Under the pieces are notes generated by a model that made no database searches, was not told the DNA's origin, and was given only the letters and a program-made list of their open reading frames with translations. A DNA stretch of 64,000 bases. It comes from Meconema thalassinum (lineage: Eukaryota; Arthropoda; Insecta; Orthoptera; Tettigoniidae). Numbering within the stretch: position 1 is the stretch's first letter; every line of letters begins with the position of its first letter. This document shows, one piece after another, positions 52,821-63,956 of this stretch. Location of the stretch: the NCBI GenBank assembly GCA_946902985.2, contig OX336389.2, positions 341,594,444 to 341,658,443 on the forward strand. The letters run 5' to 3'. Both the position numbers and the translations under genes were made by a program.

Positions 52821-53049
52821 ATATTTTAGATAGATAGATATTTTATTCAATTAATTCCAAAGAGCCATAGGCTCGTACAGAGGAATTGTACAGTAATATG
52901 TGTGTTTACACACCAAGGAAGAAAATTCTGAAGGTAACACAAATTGATGAATAAGGGCATAGGCCTATTAGTAAAGTTGATACTATATCTAAGATTGTTT
53001 AGACCAAGGTCTCTTAAAATGATTAGCACTTAGGATTTTTAAGCTTATT

Positions 53050-56000
53050 TGATGTATTAAGATGCATCGAATTTTTCCCACAATACTTTCATAGTTTTCC
53101 TCTTAAATACTGACAAAGTTGGTGCACTTTTTACGTCATCGGGAAGTTTATTATATGACTGTGATGCAGAGAACTTGAAACTATTTCTACCGTATTTAGA
53201 AGAGTGAATGATATATAAGGCTACGTCCTTCGCATGCCTAGTTCCATAAGAATGATTGAGTTCAAGATGTAGGGAGAGCTATAGAGTATTGTGTTGTGTT
53301 TAATTTTGTATATTAGCATAGCTGCTCGGATATCTGCACTTATGCTGAGGGGTAGAATTTTACTTCTGATGTACAGATACTTTACTGGAGTGCAGTAAGG
53401 AAGGTTAAATATGGTTCTAATAGCCCTATTCTGAATAGTCATTAAATCATTCAGTGTGGATTTCCTGCAGTGAGCCCAAATAACATTTAAATATTGGAGC
53501 TTGCTATGTACAAGTGAATAGTAGATTTGTTTTAGAAGGTTTAGGGGAATAAGATACCGAAATTTCCTTAGGATCCCTACTATAGGTGCGAGTTTCTTAG
53601 CAATTCGTTCAACGTGTTCCAGGTCAGGTGCTTGTCGATGATTAGAGCTAAATACTTTGCCTGATTAACCTCTTTTATTTCAATATTGTTTATATATATT
53701 TTGTCATGTGTGATTTCTTTCATGCTTTGCTTTGAAATTACATGTAATTGGTCTTCTGTAGGTTCATTGTTAATTTATTGGCCTGGAACCATTGTGAGAG
53801 AGTATTTATATCTTGTTGCACATTTTGTATGATTTCAATTATGTCTTTCCCAGTGTAGAAGATATTTGTATCATCTGCATACAATTTGATATGCCCTCTC
53901 AAATTACATTCCACAATATCATTTATATAAATTAAGAATAATGTAGGTCCAAGTATAGATCCTTGTGGAACTCCATGAGTTATATATTTTCCTGAACTTA
54001 TGCATTTATTCAAAGCTACATGCTGCTTTCTTCCAATAAGGTAGCTTTGGAACCATTTTAATGCTATACCTCGGACACCAGCATTTTCCAATTTTGATAA
54101 CAGTATTTTATGATCTACTGTATCAAAGGCTTTTGTGAGATCAATAAATAACCCAACTGCCATATTATTTTTGTCAATAGTTTCTTGTAGCATTGTTATT
54201 AGGTCAATAGTAGCTGCCTCAGTACTAGAATTTTCCCTGAATCCATATTGCATATTATGAAAGAATGTATTCTTGTTCAGAAATGAAAGCAATCTTGTTT
54301 TTACCACTTCTTCCAGAATTTTTGAAACTACCGATAAAATAGAAACAGGTCTATAATTATTTGGATTTCCTTTGTCACCACCTTTAAATATAGGAACTAC
54401 TTTGGCCACTTTTAAGTCATCTGGTATCATGCCAGTAACTAAGGACTCATTAATCATTTCAACCAAGATTTTAATAAATGATTGCATATTGTTTTTAATG
54501 AAATTTGTCTTGATCCTATCTAAACCACAGCTCTTTTTATTCTTTAAATTTGTGATGATGGACTTGACCTCTGCTTCATCTGTTGGATATAAGTAGAGAG
54601 AATTTGACTGATTGTGGTCCTTACTGAGGATTTCCTTCTGTTCAGGAATAGCTTTTGCTAGACTTCCAGCAATGTTTGTGAAGAACAAGTTAAATGATTC
54701 ACATAGCTCTTGATTGACTGTGATAATTTTGTTGTCTATTTCAAGTGAAGTGCATGTCTCAACTGTTGGTTTTTTGTTGTGTATGATTTCTTTGATAGCC
54801 TCCCAAGTTTTATTAGGATTGTTTCCAAATGTTCTGAATTTTTCTGAGTAGTAATTTGACTTAAGTCTTCTTTTTAAGTTTGTTACATTATTCCGGCATC
54901 TACAGTATTCTTGGTTCATATCATTATTATTTCTGTGAAGGGGATTTTTGAGCTTTGCATGCAGAGTGTCTCGTTGTTTTATAAGTGTAAGGAGTTCAGC
55001 TGTGACCCAAGGTAAGTTAGTAGTCTGTCTTTTATTGTTAGTATTGTTTGTTATTTTTCTTTGGCTATGCCTGTTCCTTAGATTCAATTGTTTGATGAAA
55101 GAGTTATGTAGAGAGTTAACAGTACTGTCTGCATCATTATGGAAATCTGCGTTTATAGATATATTAGTTTCAGGTGTGTGTTGCCTATCCCAAGAGTCCT
55201 CGTGTGTTGTTGATTTTGTCGAGTTATGTGACTGAGTGTACGTGCTATAATTGGTCTTGGAAATATCAAGAATTAATACACTGTGATCACTAATATCATT
55301 GCTGACATTTGATATTTTATAACTTAATTCTGAATTGTTTAGTGACACGTGATCTATTAAGGTAGCTGCAGTGTCACAAAGTCGTGTAGCATATTTAGTG
55401 TTGCACTGTTTAAAACCATAGCATGCTATTAAATTTAGATATTTCCTTCTTAATTGATCATCAGCTAGGATATCAATGTTGGTATCTCCAAGGAAGATGC
55501 ATAATTTATTGTTTATCTGGCTAAGAAAACTTTCAAATGAATTTAAGAAGGGTATGGCATTGCTTCTATTGGGGTTATATGCTGCAATAATATCAATGCT
55601 TTTATATGTTGGCCTATTACTTTTAACGTAATCTCTGAATACCTCAATCCACATCAAACTATGATTCATTTCACACTTTCTTTTAACCTTCACTTTCCAT
55701 TTGTGTGATACATAAATACCCAGACCCCCACCAACTTTGTCATCTCTATGAGCAAACACGCTTGTGAAATTGTTGAAGTTATAAAAATCTGCCTCATTAC
55801 TTTTCACCCAGGTTTCTGTAACTACCAATACATCTATCTGACGTATCATCTGCACGAGAATTTCAATGTCATCAAGCTTATTCCGAATACTTCTGCTATT
55901 AATGTACAAACACCTAACCTCTCCACCTAATTCTAATGAGTTTATGCATGCACTTATTTTAGAGTCCTGTTGCATGAAATCATTCAAACAGTTGTACTTA

Positions 56001-56065
56001 TGTTCACTGCACTGTACTTCACCTAGGTGTCCACTTGTAGTCAGCGCTTTCTTCTCTCTAGACAA
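53050..56065 (-). pseudogene. LINE D ORF2: APE endonuclease and reverse transcriptase
   Basis: A 775-codon open frame (56065-53738) begins with the endonuclease: GEVRCLYINSRSIRNKLDDI, VLVVTETWVKSNEADFYNF, KLCIFLGDTNIDILADDQLR, ATLIDHVSLNN and NDISDHSVLILD. The RT follows: AKVVPIFKGGDKGNPNNYRP, MQYGFRENSSTEAATIDLIT, GLFIDLTKAFDTVDHKILLS, HGVPQGSILGPTLFLIYIND and catalytic LYADDTNIFYTG. The frame breaks at 53738. The C-terminal domain continues in other frames at 53442-53220 (TIQNRAIRTIFNLPYCTPVK) and near 53200-53060 (SQSYNKLPDDVKSAPTLSVF). Only the C-terminal part is damaged. Motif spacing matches the CR1/L2 group. Confidence 0.92.
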
Positions 56066-56091
56066 TAAAATAGCATCATTCGTTCTAGCAA

Positions 56092-57157
56092 TTAGTTTTC
56101 CGAGAGTAAAAACTTGGCAACTCTGATTAAAAGTTTTCCAAATTTCATTGTTCCTCTTCTATTGAGGTGGAGATCATCATAAGCAAGGTCCCTGTCTTGT
56201 AACCAAGAGTTCCCTTCTAAAAAAATAAAGTTTTTTTCACCACACAACCAATCCAGTGTTGAATTTACGGCATTAATGTATCGTGGGTCTATGTCACGTC
56301 TTTGCAATACACCACTAATACACACTTTTGAACTTGGAAAGGCACTTTTCACTTCGTCCACGAGCTTGTCCATGTCATTCATAATGTGATTTGGTGTTGG
56401 AGAACTGTTCAAGCAATTGGTCCCTACATGAATCATTACCACCTCAGGGTCTTCACGAACCTCGTTTGCACATACCTTTCTAGTTAATTGCTCAGTTCGT
56501 ATTCCTGGATAGCAATAGACTGCGGCATCATCAACTACTGGGCCTACATTTCGCAGAATTGAGTCACCCATGACAAGTACACGGGGACGTCTCCTTTTCT
56601 TAGTAGGGTTATGGATAGGTTTGTCGTATCTGGATGTCCCGTTTTCAATACCGGTATCTTGTCTTTCTTCTACTTGGGAATCGGAACGGCTGAGGATTTC
56701 AAATGGATTCTGGGAGATAAAGTTGTTAGGAATATTCCCAGATTTCACCAAGGTAGGCCTACGTCTTGGAAAGCGTGCATTAGTTTTAGACCTAACCTCT
56801 AAATAGTCTGCCTGAGTAGGCCTATCTTCTTCTGCTTGTAGTCTTTCTTTAAGGAGACTTATTTGAGATTGTGTATTTTTTAAATCAACCACAATCATTT
56901 TGATTATTTCCTCTTTGGAGGCCAATTCTAATTTGAGGAGTTCAGATTCACTCGCCGCTCGCGGCAACTCGTACTTTTTTCCCCAGTTGATTTCCTTCAC
57001 ATTTCACAATTTTTTCGCCACCAAATGCTTTGTCTTCACAATTAAGACACATCTCTTCAATAGATAAAGAATTGTTATCACATTGAACACTTACATCACT
57101 CGAATGGGAACAATTTTCAAGAGATAACCGTTCGTGACTTACGTTTAACATCGCCAT
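56092..57157 (-). pseudogene. LINE D ORF1 with SGNH/GDSL esterase domain
   Basis: Starts MAMLNVSHERLSLENCSHSS at 57157 with a small Cys-containing segment (EEMCLNCEDKAFG). The frame shifts by one at an A6 run near 56965-56980. The rest has a coiled coil (ELLKLELASKEEIIKMIVVD) and the esterase: RVLVMGDSILRNVGPVVDD with the catalytic Ser block, EVVMIHVGTNCLNSSP with the Asn block, and YDDLHLNRRGTMKFGKLL with the Asp-x-x-His block. Esterase-type ORF1 proteins are known from CR1/L2-group LINEs. Apart from one frameshift the domain looks complete. Confidence 0.88.
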
Positions 57158-57523
57158 TTTTGTCTTGGTAAATCGTGCAATCTCTCCTTATTCTGAGTGT
57201 TTTTGCCAAGTGGCACCATGTCGTTTTTAGCCGGGACTTCAAGATGCTACAATCCCAGATTATTTCCAGCCGGAGGATATTGGTGGATCATCCAGTTATA
57301 AGGGTGCAGTACCAATGTTGCAAAATGCTCGTGAAAATTTGTCCTTGTGTGAGATATTGTGAAAATTCCTTGATTTGGTGTTGTGATACAAAGCAGTGCC
57401 AAAGTTAGCCTTTATGTTTGGCTGTCAAATCTATTAAGGAGCTCAATAAAAATTGAAAGTAACAAATGGAGTTCTATCACTTAGTGTTTCCTACTCACGA
57501 AAACATTTTGTTGCTCATTTCAG

Positions 57524-57796
57524 AAAAAGTCGCCTCGCCATTGATCTCACACGAGACAAGGTGGATGAAGAACTACAGAAAGAGAAAGAAAGAATTGAAG
57601 GTATTCTGTCACTTCTGAAACGAACATTAAAGCAGACCAAAGAACAAATCCGTCTACTGCGTTCTTCTGAGTACTTCATAGATTGTGACTGTGAAGGCAA
57701 GGATAATGCTCTGATTGTGGATGATCAGTGTGTGTCATTTAGGCATACTGGTGTCACACCCTGTCCTCAGCAGGACTCTGCTCCATTGGCTTCTGG
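57524..57796 (+). CDS. tektin (tektin-1-like), second coding exon
   Basis: Acceptor TTGTTGCTCATTTCAG ends at 57523. The first base completes the Arg codon left open by the exon ending at 47237, so the frame continues. The exon encodes KSRLAIDLTRDKVDEELQKE, KERIEGILSLLKRTLKQTKE, QIRLLRSSEYFIDCDCEGKD and ALIVDDQCVSFRHTGVTP. This is the tektin block after the conserved REKR(x)IDL position; tektin-1 has the similar EQIRLNRSAKYNLEKDL. The donor GTATGT follows GCTTCTGG at 57797, phase 2. The remainder of the gene (the second half of the rod with the RPNVELCRD signature) is not in the window. Frame integrity across a 10.3-kb intron supports a functional host gene. Confidence 0.88.
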
Positions 57797-58408
57797 GTAT
57801 GTCTGATTATGATTGAAATGTGATTTGTTCATTTGTCTAAAATGATAATGTATTATTTACATGTGAAAAGAAATCTGCCTGCCCAAGGCTGACCATGAGG
57901 ACTGTTAATTTATTTCAGCAATTGGACTGCTGTATAGCTGTTCTTTATCTTTCCTTATTGATTATAACACAAAGTTTTGAATATTTCAGGGAGTATCTGT
58001 AGTGTTATTTGGAAAGTTGTTGTGGAGTGGGTATCAGTGCATTATGAAGTAAGCTATCCCTATTCCCACAATTGAAAGTAGCCCTTTCATATTTCTTGTG
58101 TTTGCACAGACTGTAATAACACTTTTGTTCTCTTAAGAACATCCTTGAATTTGATCTATCTTCCATAGCATCCACAAAATTGTACCATTAGGGTAAAGGG
58201 TTGCAAAATTCTGGATGTAGATTATTCTGTGTTCAGATGGTTTTGTACTCTGAACTCACTCGTTTAGCCAATGCTGAAAGCTGTAGAAAGCCACTATCAT
58301 GAGCTGTGAGCAAATACACTGATCATGCATTGATCAAAAGAGACATTCTACTAATTTGTGTAATCAAATTCACTGTGAGGTCTAGGTAAGAATGATATAA
58401 TAACCCTA
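57797..58408. other. intron sequence without recognised features
   Basis: No gene or clear repeat is seen. An acceptor-like TATTTCAG near 57990 is followed by a stop in the expected phase and is unlikely to be used. Confidence 0.5.
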
Positions 58409-58842
58409 GTTGTTGTTGTTTGGATCCTCAGTCCTCAGACTGGCTTGATGCAGCACTCCATGGCCTGTTCTAAGTAATTGTTTCATCTCTACATATCTAT
58501 CACACCTTGCATCGGCGGCAATGTTAAAAATATTATAGTGGTAACGTTCTAGCCTGCAGTGCCCAACATTGCTGGACGAATCCTAGCACAGTCGGTTGAC
58601 AATTGAGGATGCTTAAAGGCAAAGAAACCATGTCAGTAGATTTACTGGCATGTTAAAGATCCCCTTCGGATCAAAATTCCGGCACCCTGGCATCTCTAAA
58701 AGCCACAGTAGTTGAATGGGACGTAAAAGCAATAACATTTTTATTTGTTGTTATTTGAGTCTTCAGTCTTTTGACTGGTTTGATGCAGCTATCTATGCCT
58801 CCCTGGCCTGAGCAAACGTTTCATCTCTACATAGCTACCATC
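58409..58842 (-). mobile_element. two related retroposon 3'-end fragments flanking a SINE-like piece
   Basis: 58409-58515 and 58741-58842 share TTGTTGTT, GACTGG(C/T)TTGATGCAGC and TTTCATCTCTACATA. These are the antisense 3' ends of an abundant insect LINE-type repeat as I recall it. Between them, 58560-58740 carries TTACTGGCATGTTAAAGATC, AAAATTCCGGCACCCTGGCA and GAATGGGACGTAAAAGCAAT, which I recognise as a common insect SINE-like repeat. Boundaries and class are approximate. Confidence 0.55.
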
Positions 58843-58887
58843 ATCATCATCGGCTTTAACTCGAATCCGAGTATAAATCTTCTTCCT

Positions 58888-60760
58888 TCAGTCCAGTTTG
58901 TGGATGTGTTTACGGTGACTAAAGAGTCCAATCCTGGCATAGAACAAGTTTCCACACAAGTCACATAGTATTGCTGGAGGAGGACATGATTGGGCTGCTC
59001 GAAGTTTCCTAGCTTGACGCTTGGCCTCCCTTTCAAACGTTTTTACAGTATCCGAGATGGTACGGCGCCAAGTTGAGCGGTCTTCAGCCAGCATGTCCCA
59101 GGTTTGTGAATCAAGACCTGTCAATTTCAGGGTCTGCTTAAATTGGTCCTTGTAGCACCTCTTAGGACCACCATGAGGTCTGGTGCCATAGCATAACTCA
59201 CCATATAGCATTTGACGAGGTAATCTCACATCATCCATCCGATGGACATGACCAATCCATCTAAATTGGTGACCTATTATGGATGATTCTATGCTGTTGA
59301 TTTCAGCCTTTTCAAGAACAGCAATATTGGTAATGCGGTCTTCCCATTTAATCCTCAGGATTGATCAAAGTTTTTGTAGGTGGAAGCGCTCAAGCTTCCT
59401 AAGATCACGTCGGTCAAGGGTCCACGATTCACAGCCATACAACAATGTAGAAATGACTACTGCTTTGTACACCATAAGCTTTGTACTCATGGACAGATCT
59501 TTATTCATGAAGACCCGGTGCGCTAATCGTCCATATGCTGCATGGGCTGCGCCAATTCTCTTATCCACATCCTGCTCACAGGTACTGCTCACAGAAATGG
59601 TACTGCCCAGATATGCGAAGTGGTCTACCTGCTCTAATGGCAAATTTGAGATGGAGATATTGAACTGAGGAAGAGGTGTGCCTGGTGAAGGTTGTGCCAA
59701 GACTTTAGTCTTATTGACATTTATGGTAAGACCAAAGCAATCACATGCACTTTTGTAACAATTAACTGACTCTTGCAGCTCTTCTGGTGTGAGAGGTGGT
59801 GCCGCAGCATCATCTGCATACAACATATTAGTAACATTAGTAACCTGAGTTTTCCTCAAGGAGTGGAGACGAGTTAGGTTGAAAAGCCCTCCATCAAAAC
59901 GATACTTGACCTCCACACCTGGGATGTTTGTGGGTGAATCATACAGCATTGCAGCCAATTAGAGCGTGAAAAGCTTTGGAGCCAGTACACATCCTTGTTT
60001 CAGTCCATGGATAATAGGAAATTCATCGGACATCTTATTCTGATGGCAAACCTGACCTGTCATGCCATCATGGAGAGCCTTGATTAGATCTACAAAACGC
60101 TGAGGGCAACCAAACCGCTTCAGCACCGCCCACATGGCTGGTCTTGGAACCGAATCAAATGCCTTTTCCAAGTCATAATTGACTAAGAAGAGTGGATTCT
60201 GTTGTTCTCTACATTTTTCTTGTAGCTGTCTCCCACAGAAAATCAAGTCAATTGTGCTTCTGGAAGCTCTAAATCCGCATTGTGACTCCGGGAGGATCTT
60301 CAGAGATAACCTTGAGGCGGTTAAGTAGAATTCTTGCAAGAATCTTCCCCACAATTGATAGCAGTGATATACCACGGTAGTTGCTACAAACACTGCGATC
60401 ACCCTTCTTAAAGATAGTGATGATAGTGGCATTCTTTAGGTCTCCAGGTACCTTTCTTGATTCCCATATTCTGAGGATAAGGGTGAAAATCCTTGTTTTG
60501 AGGGAATGATCTCCGGCTTGAATTAGTTCCAGAGGGATGTTATCTGGGCCAGGTGCCTTTCTGGGTTTCAATTGGGTGAGAGCTGCAGTGAATTCATGAT
60601 AAGTAGAAGGTACTGCCAACCACAGTTGTTCAGGTTGTTGTGGCACATCACAAAGGAAGCCTTCAGCAGCTGCTGATGGACGAATTAGGAGATTGGAGAA
60701 GTGCTCCTTCCAGCATTCCAAGATCTTGACTGTCAGTAAAGGTAGTAGAATTATCAGCAC
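58888..60760 (-). pseudogene. LINE A copy 2, reverse transcriptase part
   Basis: Read on the complement: LKPRKAPGPDNIPLELIQAG, TIITIFKKGDRSVCSNYRGI and SLLSIVGKILARILLNRLKV (60760-60269). After a frame change: LPESQCGFRASRSTIDLIFC, DLEKAFDSVPRPAMWAVLKR and HGLKQGCVLAPK (60432-59959), where a stop interrupts. Then AAMLYDSPTNIPGVEVKYRF, catalytic MLYADDAAAPP, LTINVNKTKVLAQPSPG and HFAYLGSTISVSSTCEQDVD (59958-59365). After another break: GHVHRMDDVRLPRQMLYGEL-like sequence to the terminal CDLCGNLFYARIGLFSHRKH (59238-58888). At least four breaks; inactive. Confidence 0.88.
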
Positions 60761-60908
60761 TTTTCAGTGTACCTGATGAGGAGCGAGATGGTCCATATAT
60801 TTCCTTGAGTACTGCATAGAAGTTCCTCAAGTCTCGAGCATCTGATAGTGTCGGCAGTTCCTGAGCCTTCTGCTGCCTCCAAGTATTTTTAATCTGCCTT
60901 ATCTGCGT

Positions 60909-62249
60909 CTAACATTTACCCTTGAGTTTCAGTAGTTTATCTCTCTTTGTGTTGGAAGTTTGGTCTTGAAGATGGGCAAGATAGGCATTCCTTTTGGCAT
61001 TGATGAGAGACAGAATTTCCTCATTGTTGTCATCAAACCAGTCTTGTCTTTTCCGCACTCTAAAACCAATGGTTTCCTCAGCTGACTGTGTGATAATCTT
61101 CTGTAGTGTGGCCCATTCTTGCTGAATGTCATTCGTTACTGGGTTTTCTGATAACTGGGTGACGATCCTGTTTCCAAAATGTTTATAGATGGATTCATCC
61201 TGAAGTTTGGATGTATTAAACTTCTTTCTTGGCAAATTTTTGATGTTCCTAGGTGGTTTAGGTCTGATGGATATCCTGAGGTTACATATAAGAAGTTTAT
61301 GATCTGTCCAACAATCGTCTATATTCCTTGCTGTTCTGGTAATAAGAGTGTCCTTCTTATCACATTGCCAGGTAATGATATAATCAAGAATGTGCCAATG
61401 TTTGGAACGAGGATGCATCCACGTGGTTTTGGAGCGGTTATGTAGCCGGAACTGCGTGTTGGTAATGAAAAGTTCGTGTTCTGCACAAAGATCAAGAAGC
61501 AACAGTCCATTGAGATTACATTTTCCAAGTCCCTGTTTGCCCATCACATTATTCCATAGCCTGTGATCTTTCCCAACTCTGGCATTGAAATCACCGAGGA
61601 GCAAGAGTTTATCTGCAGATGGTACCTTGGAGATGATTTCACTTAGCTGATCATAGAATTGAGCCTTTATTTCATCATCAGAATCTCAGGTAGGAGCATA
61701 GGCAGAGATGAGTGTCATAAAGGAACCTTCTGAGAGTGGTATGCGGAGAGTCATGAGCCTTTCGCTGATTGCAATGGGCATAAGTTGGTTATAATTTACC
61801 TGTTTGGTCTTCACAGCGAAGCCCACACCATGAATACGACATTCACCCTCCTCTTTTCCTTTCCAGAAGATGGTATATCCTGTTCCAGATTCAGTAATCT
61901 TGCCGTCAGAAGACACCCTAGTTTCACTGAGAGCAGCAATGTCAACGTTGCGTCTTGATAACTCATGGGTTACAAGAGCTAACCTTCTCTCAGGTCTAAC
62001 GTTATTGTCCATATCAAGCAAAGTTCTGAAGTTCCATGATCCAATAATCAATTTGTGATTCTTTACTGTTTTTGAGTTTTGACCGCATGAGGGGTGACCT
62101 GCTGAGTGCGGTTGCCCAGCCGGACCAACATTGTGACTTCCGATGTTTAGCCCATCTTTTCTAGGGCCTTCCCCATGTGGGGTGGGCAGCGGTGATCCTA
62201 AATAGGTCTGCCCAAACGCAGATGCAAGACCGAATTCCCGAGTAGTCAC
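60909..62249 (-). pseudogene. LINE A copy 2, APE-type endonuclease part
   Basis: The first frame (62249-61686) has IIGSWNFRTLLDMDNNVRPE, RRNVDIAALSETRVSSDGKI (catalytic Glu) and ITESGTGYTIFWKGKEEGEC, ending MTLISAYAPT at a stop near 61686. The second frame (61604-60909) has MLLGDFNARVGKDHRLWNNV, TTWMHPRSKHWHILDYIITW and DDCWTDHKLLICNLRI (terminal Asp-His), then the linker to RT. This composition is that of one APE-RT protein of RTE-like LINEs, broken by a stop and a short gap near 61650. Confidence 0.88.
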
Positions 62250-62545
62250 AGAGTCTCCGGAAGATGACCATCACACATCTACTGCCAACGTGCAGGTCCG
62301 AACTAGGGGCTTCCAGTTACACCCATAATCTGTCCCCACCATCCATATCCCATCTCCGTTGGACTTTGAAAGTAAGTGATGTTCGGAAGAAGTGCCACTG
62401 GCGTGAATTTGTTTAGGGTGGATCTCAGCTTGCCATGACGAGACCCACACACTATGATCTCTGAGCCTTATCCTGCAGCTCACAAGGAATGAGACATGCA
62501 GGACCGAACACAGAGACTGCAACGAACTGCCGCATACTCAAGTAC

Positions 62546-63956
62546 TGTAACGTGTTTTTCGAGGGTTTTTTATGCCACTGGCATAAGTCAGTGGGAAGCC
62601 ATTCTATATTTATTTACGCGGCAAATTGTTCAGCCAAGAGAATTTTTCATGTTAATTTATTATTATTATTAATTTATTATAATTATCATTAAGATATTTT
62701 CGGAGCATTTTATAAATAAGCATACAGATAGGTTTTCTATGTCTTAGAAAACGCTATCATGCAAATTATTACGAACGACGATATCATAGAAAATTATCTG
62801 ATTACGGAAATTTACGGAGTTTCATCAGTTAGGGTATATCGAGAGACGTGACTCACTGGGAATTCAAATACAAGCTTAATCCTGTCGGGAAGTATTACGC
62901 AAGCGGGCTCGCATCGTCAAGGAAAGGCGAATTGTTGGAACGGAACCCTCCCGCCGAGTGTAATGACCCGGAGGAGGGGAAGATCGCGTGGTGGGTCAGC
63001 CAATCTGGGGAGACCACGTTAGCTGGAAGTTGAGACTAGAGTGGGGAGCCGGCGTGGGGATATATCGTTCGACGCGCCGTGAAACGAGGACTATCTGTGA
63101 AGAACTCGCGGAGTGTGGTTGCAAGTGCGTGTCGCTCCGATGTTCAGTGGAGTTAGTAACAATCTGTATAGTTCTTGCCGAGTGTGGTTCACGCGGGAGT
63201 CGCTCCGATGTTCAGTGGAGTTAGCGACTATCTTTGTGAAACTTAACCAGTGTGGTTATACGAGTGTTTGGGTCCGAGGTACGGACCATAGAATTATCCA
63301 ATCTACCAGAATATCATCAAATAACGAAGAAGATGGCGACGTCCAGGAGACTGTGGGAAGCACACAGCATCATCCAGTACGAGGGAAATGCTTTAGCAAT
63401 TTCCAGTGGTAAGCGCAAATGACGCAGAAATACGCAATCTCTCATTATTCTTTGTTTTATATTTCATATTTCAGTAACTTCATAGCTTGGGAATGAGAGT
63501 AAAATCAATAATTTATCAGACTCCGTTTTCACGTAATTTTCTATCGGTAATATTAAAATCGCAACGCTCCTATTTAAATTTTATACTTATTATTATTATT
63601 ATTATTAATTTCGCTATACTTGTTTTATATAATAAATTCATTTCTTTTACAATGCAATCTTTGCTTTCAGTAGGTAGCATTAGATATAGACCAATTCCTT
63701 CTCCTGATACAATTGTTTGTTGGGTTAATGATCAAATCATACCACGATCTGAGTGAATAGATTCTTGAAGGTGTTCTCCCAGAGCTAGACGTTGTTAAAT
63801 ACAAATTTAGATTTCAACATTGGGTTGAGGTATTGGCGCCCATTAAAACAACATAGCTTAGGCAAAGGTAAACAGTTACAATCATCACCCAACAGCACGG
63901 GGCATTAATAACCGCTACACTTGTCGCTCAACGTGTGGGCTAGCGAAAACGTTACA
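62546..63956 (+). repeat. 5' LTR (1.41 kb) of an LTR element extending beyond the window
   Basis: Ends are perfect 7-bp inverted repeats, TGTAACG at 62546 and CGTTACA ending at 63956, followed two bases later by a primer-binding site. The LTR lies directly against the 5' side of LINE A copy 2 (flank AGTAC). No coding frame is seen; an internal 69-bp tandem repeat is present. The internal region and the other LTR should lie to the right of the window. Confidence 0.72.
63111..63280. repeat. 69-bp tandem repeat inside the LTR
   Basis: Copies start GAGTGTGGTT at 63111, 63180 and (partial) 63248. The first two share GTCGCTCCGATGTTCAGTGG and AGTTAG(T/C)(A/G)AC. The third is truncated after about 25 bases of similarity. 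Confidence 0.88.

Larger units (their letters stand above)
52826..57170 (-). mobile_element. nearly full-length CR1-like LINE (family D)
   Basis: On the complement it has ORF1 (57157-56092), ORF2 with endonuclease and RT (56065-53050) and a 3' end AATAAAATATCTATCTATCT at 52828-52850. About 4.3 kb in total. It lies in the tektin intron, antisense to the gene. The 5' limit is approximate (the upstream part GCCATTTTTGTCTTGG is near 57160). ORF1 and ORF2 are separated by 26 bp, usual for CR1/L2-group elements. Confidence 0.88.
58843..62545 (-). mobile_element. long RTE-like LINE (family A, copy 2)
   Basis: On the complement it runs from a 5' region near 62545 through endonuclease and RT to a tail GGCTTTAACTCG-side (GAT)n at 58843. 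It shares sequence with the truncated copy at 29149-30740 over the RT and 3' end, with small differences (an indel near 59028 and another near 59500). About 3.7 kb, close to full length. Several frameshifts and stops show it is dead. Its 5' boundary touches the LTR starting at 62546. Confidence 0.87.

Noticed and set aside
57985..58020. Third tektin exon after TATTTCAG
   Set aside because: In the required phase the sequence reaches a stop codon after three residues and lacks tektin similarity.
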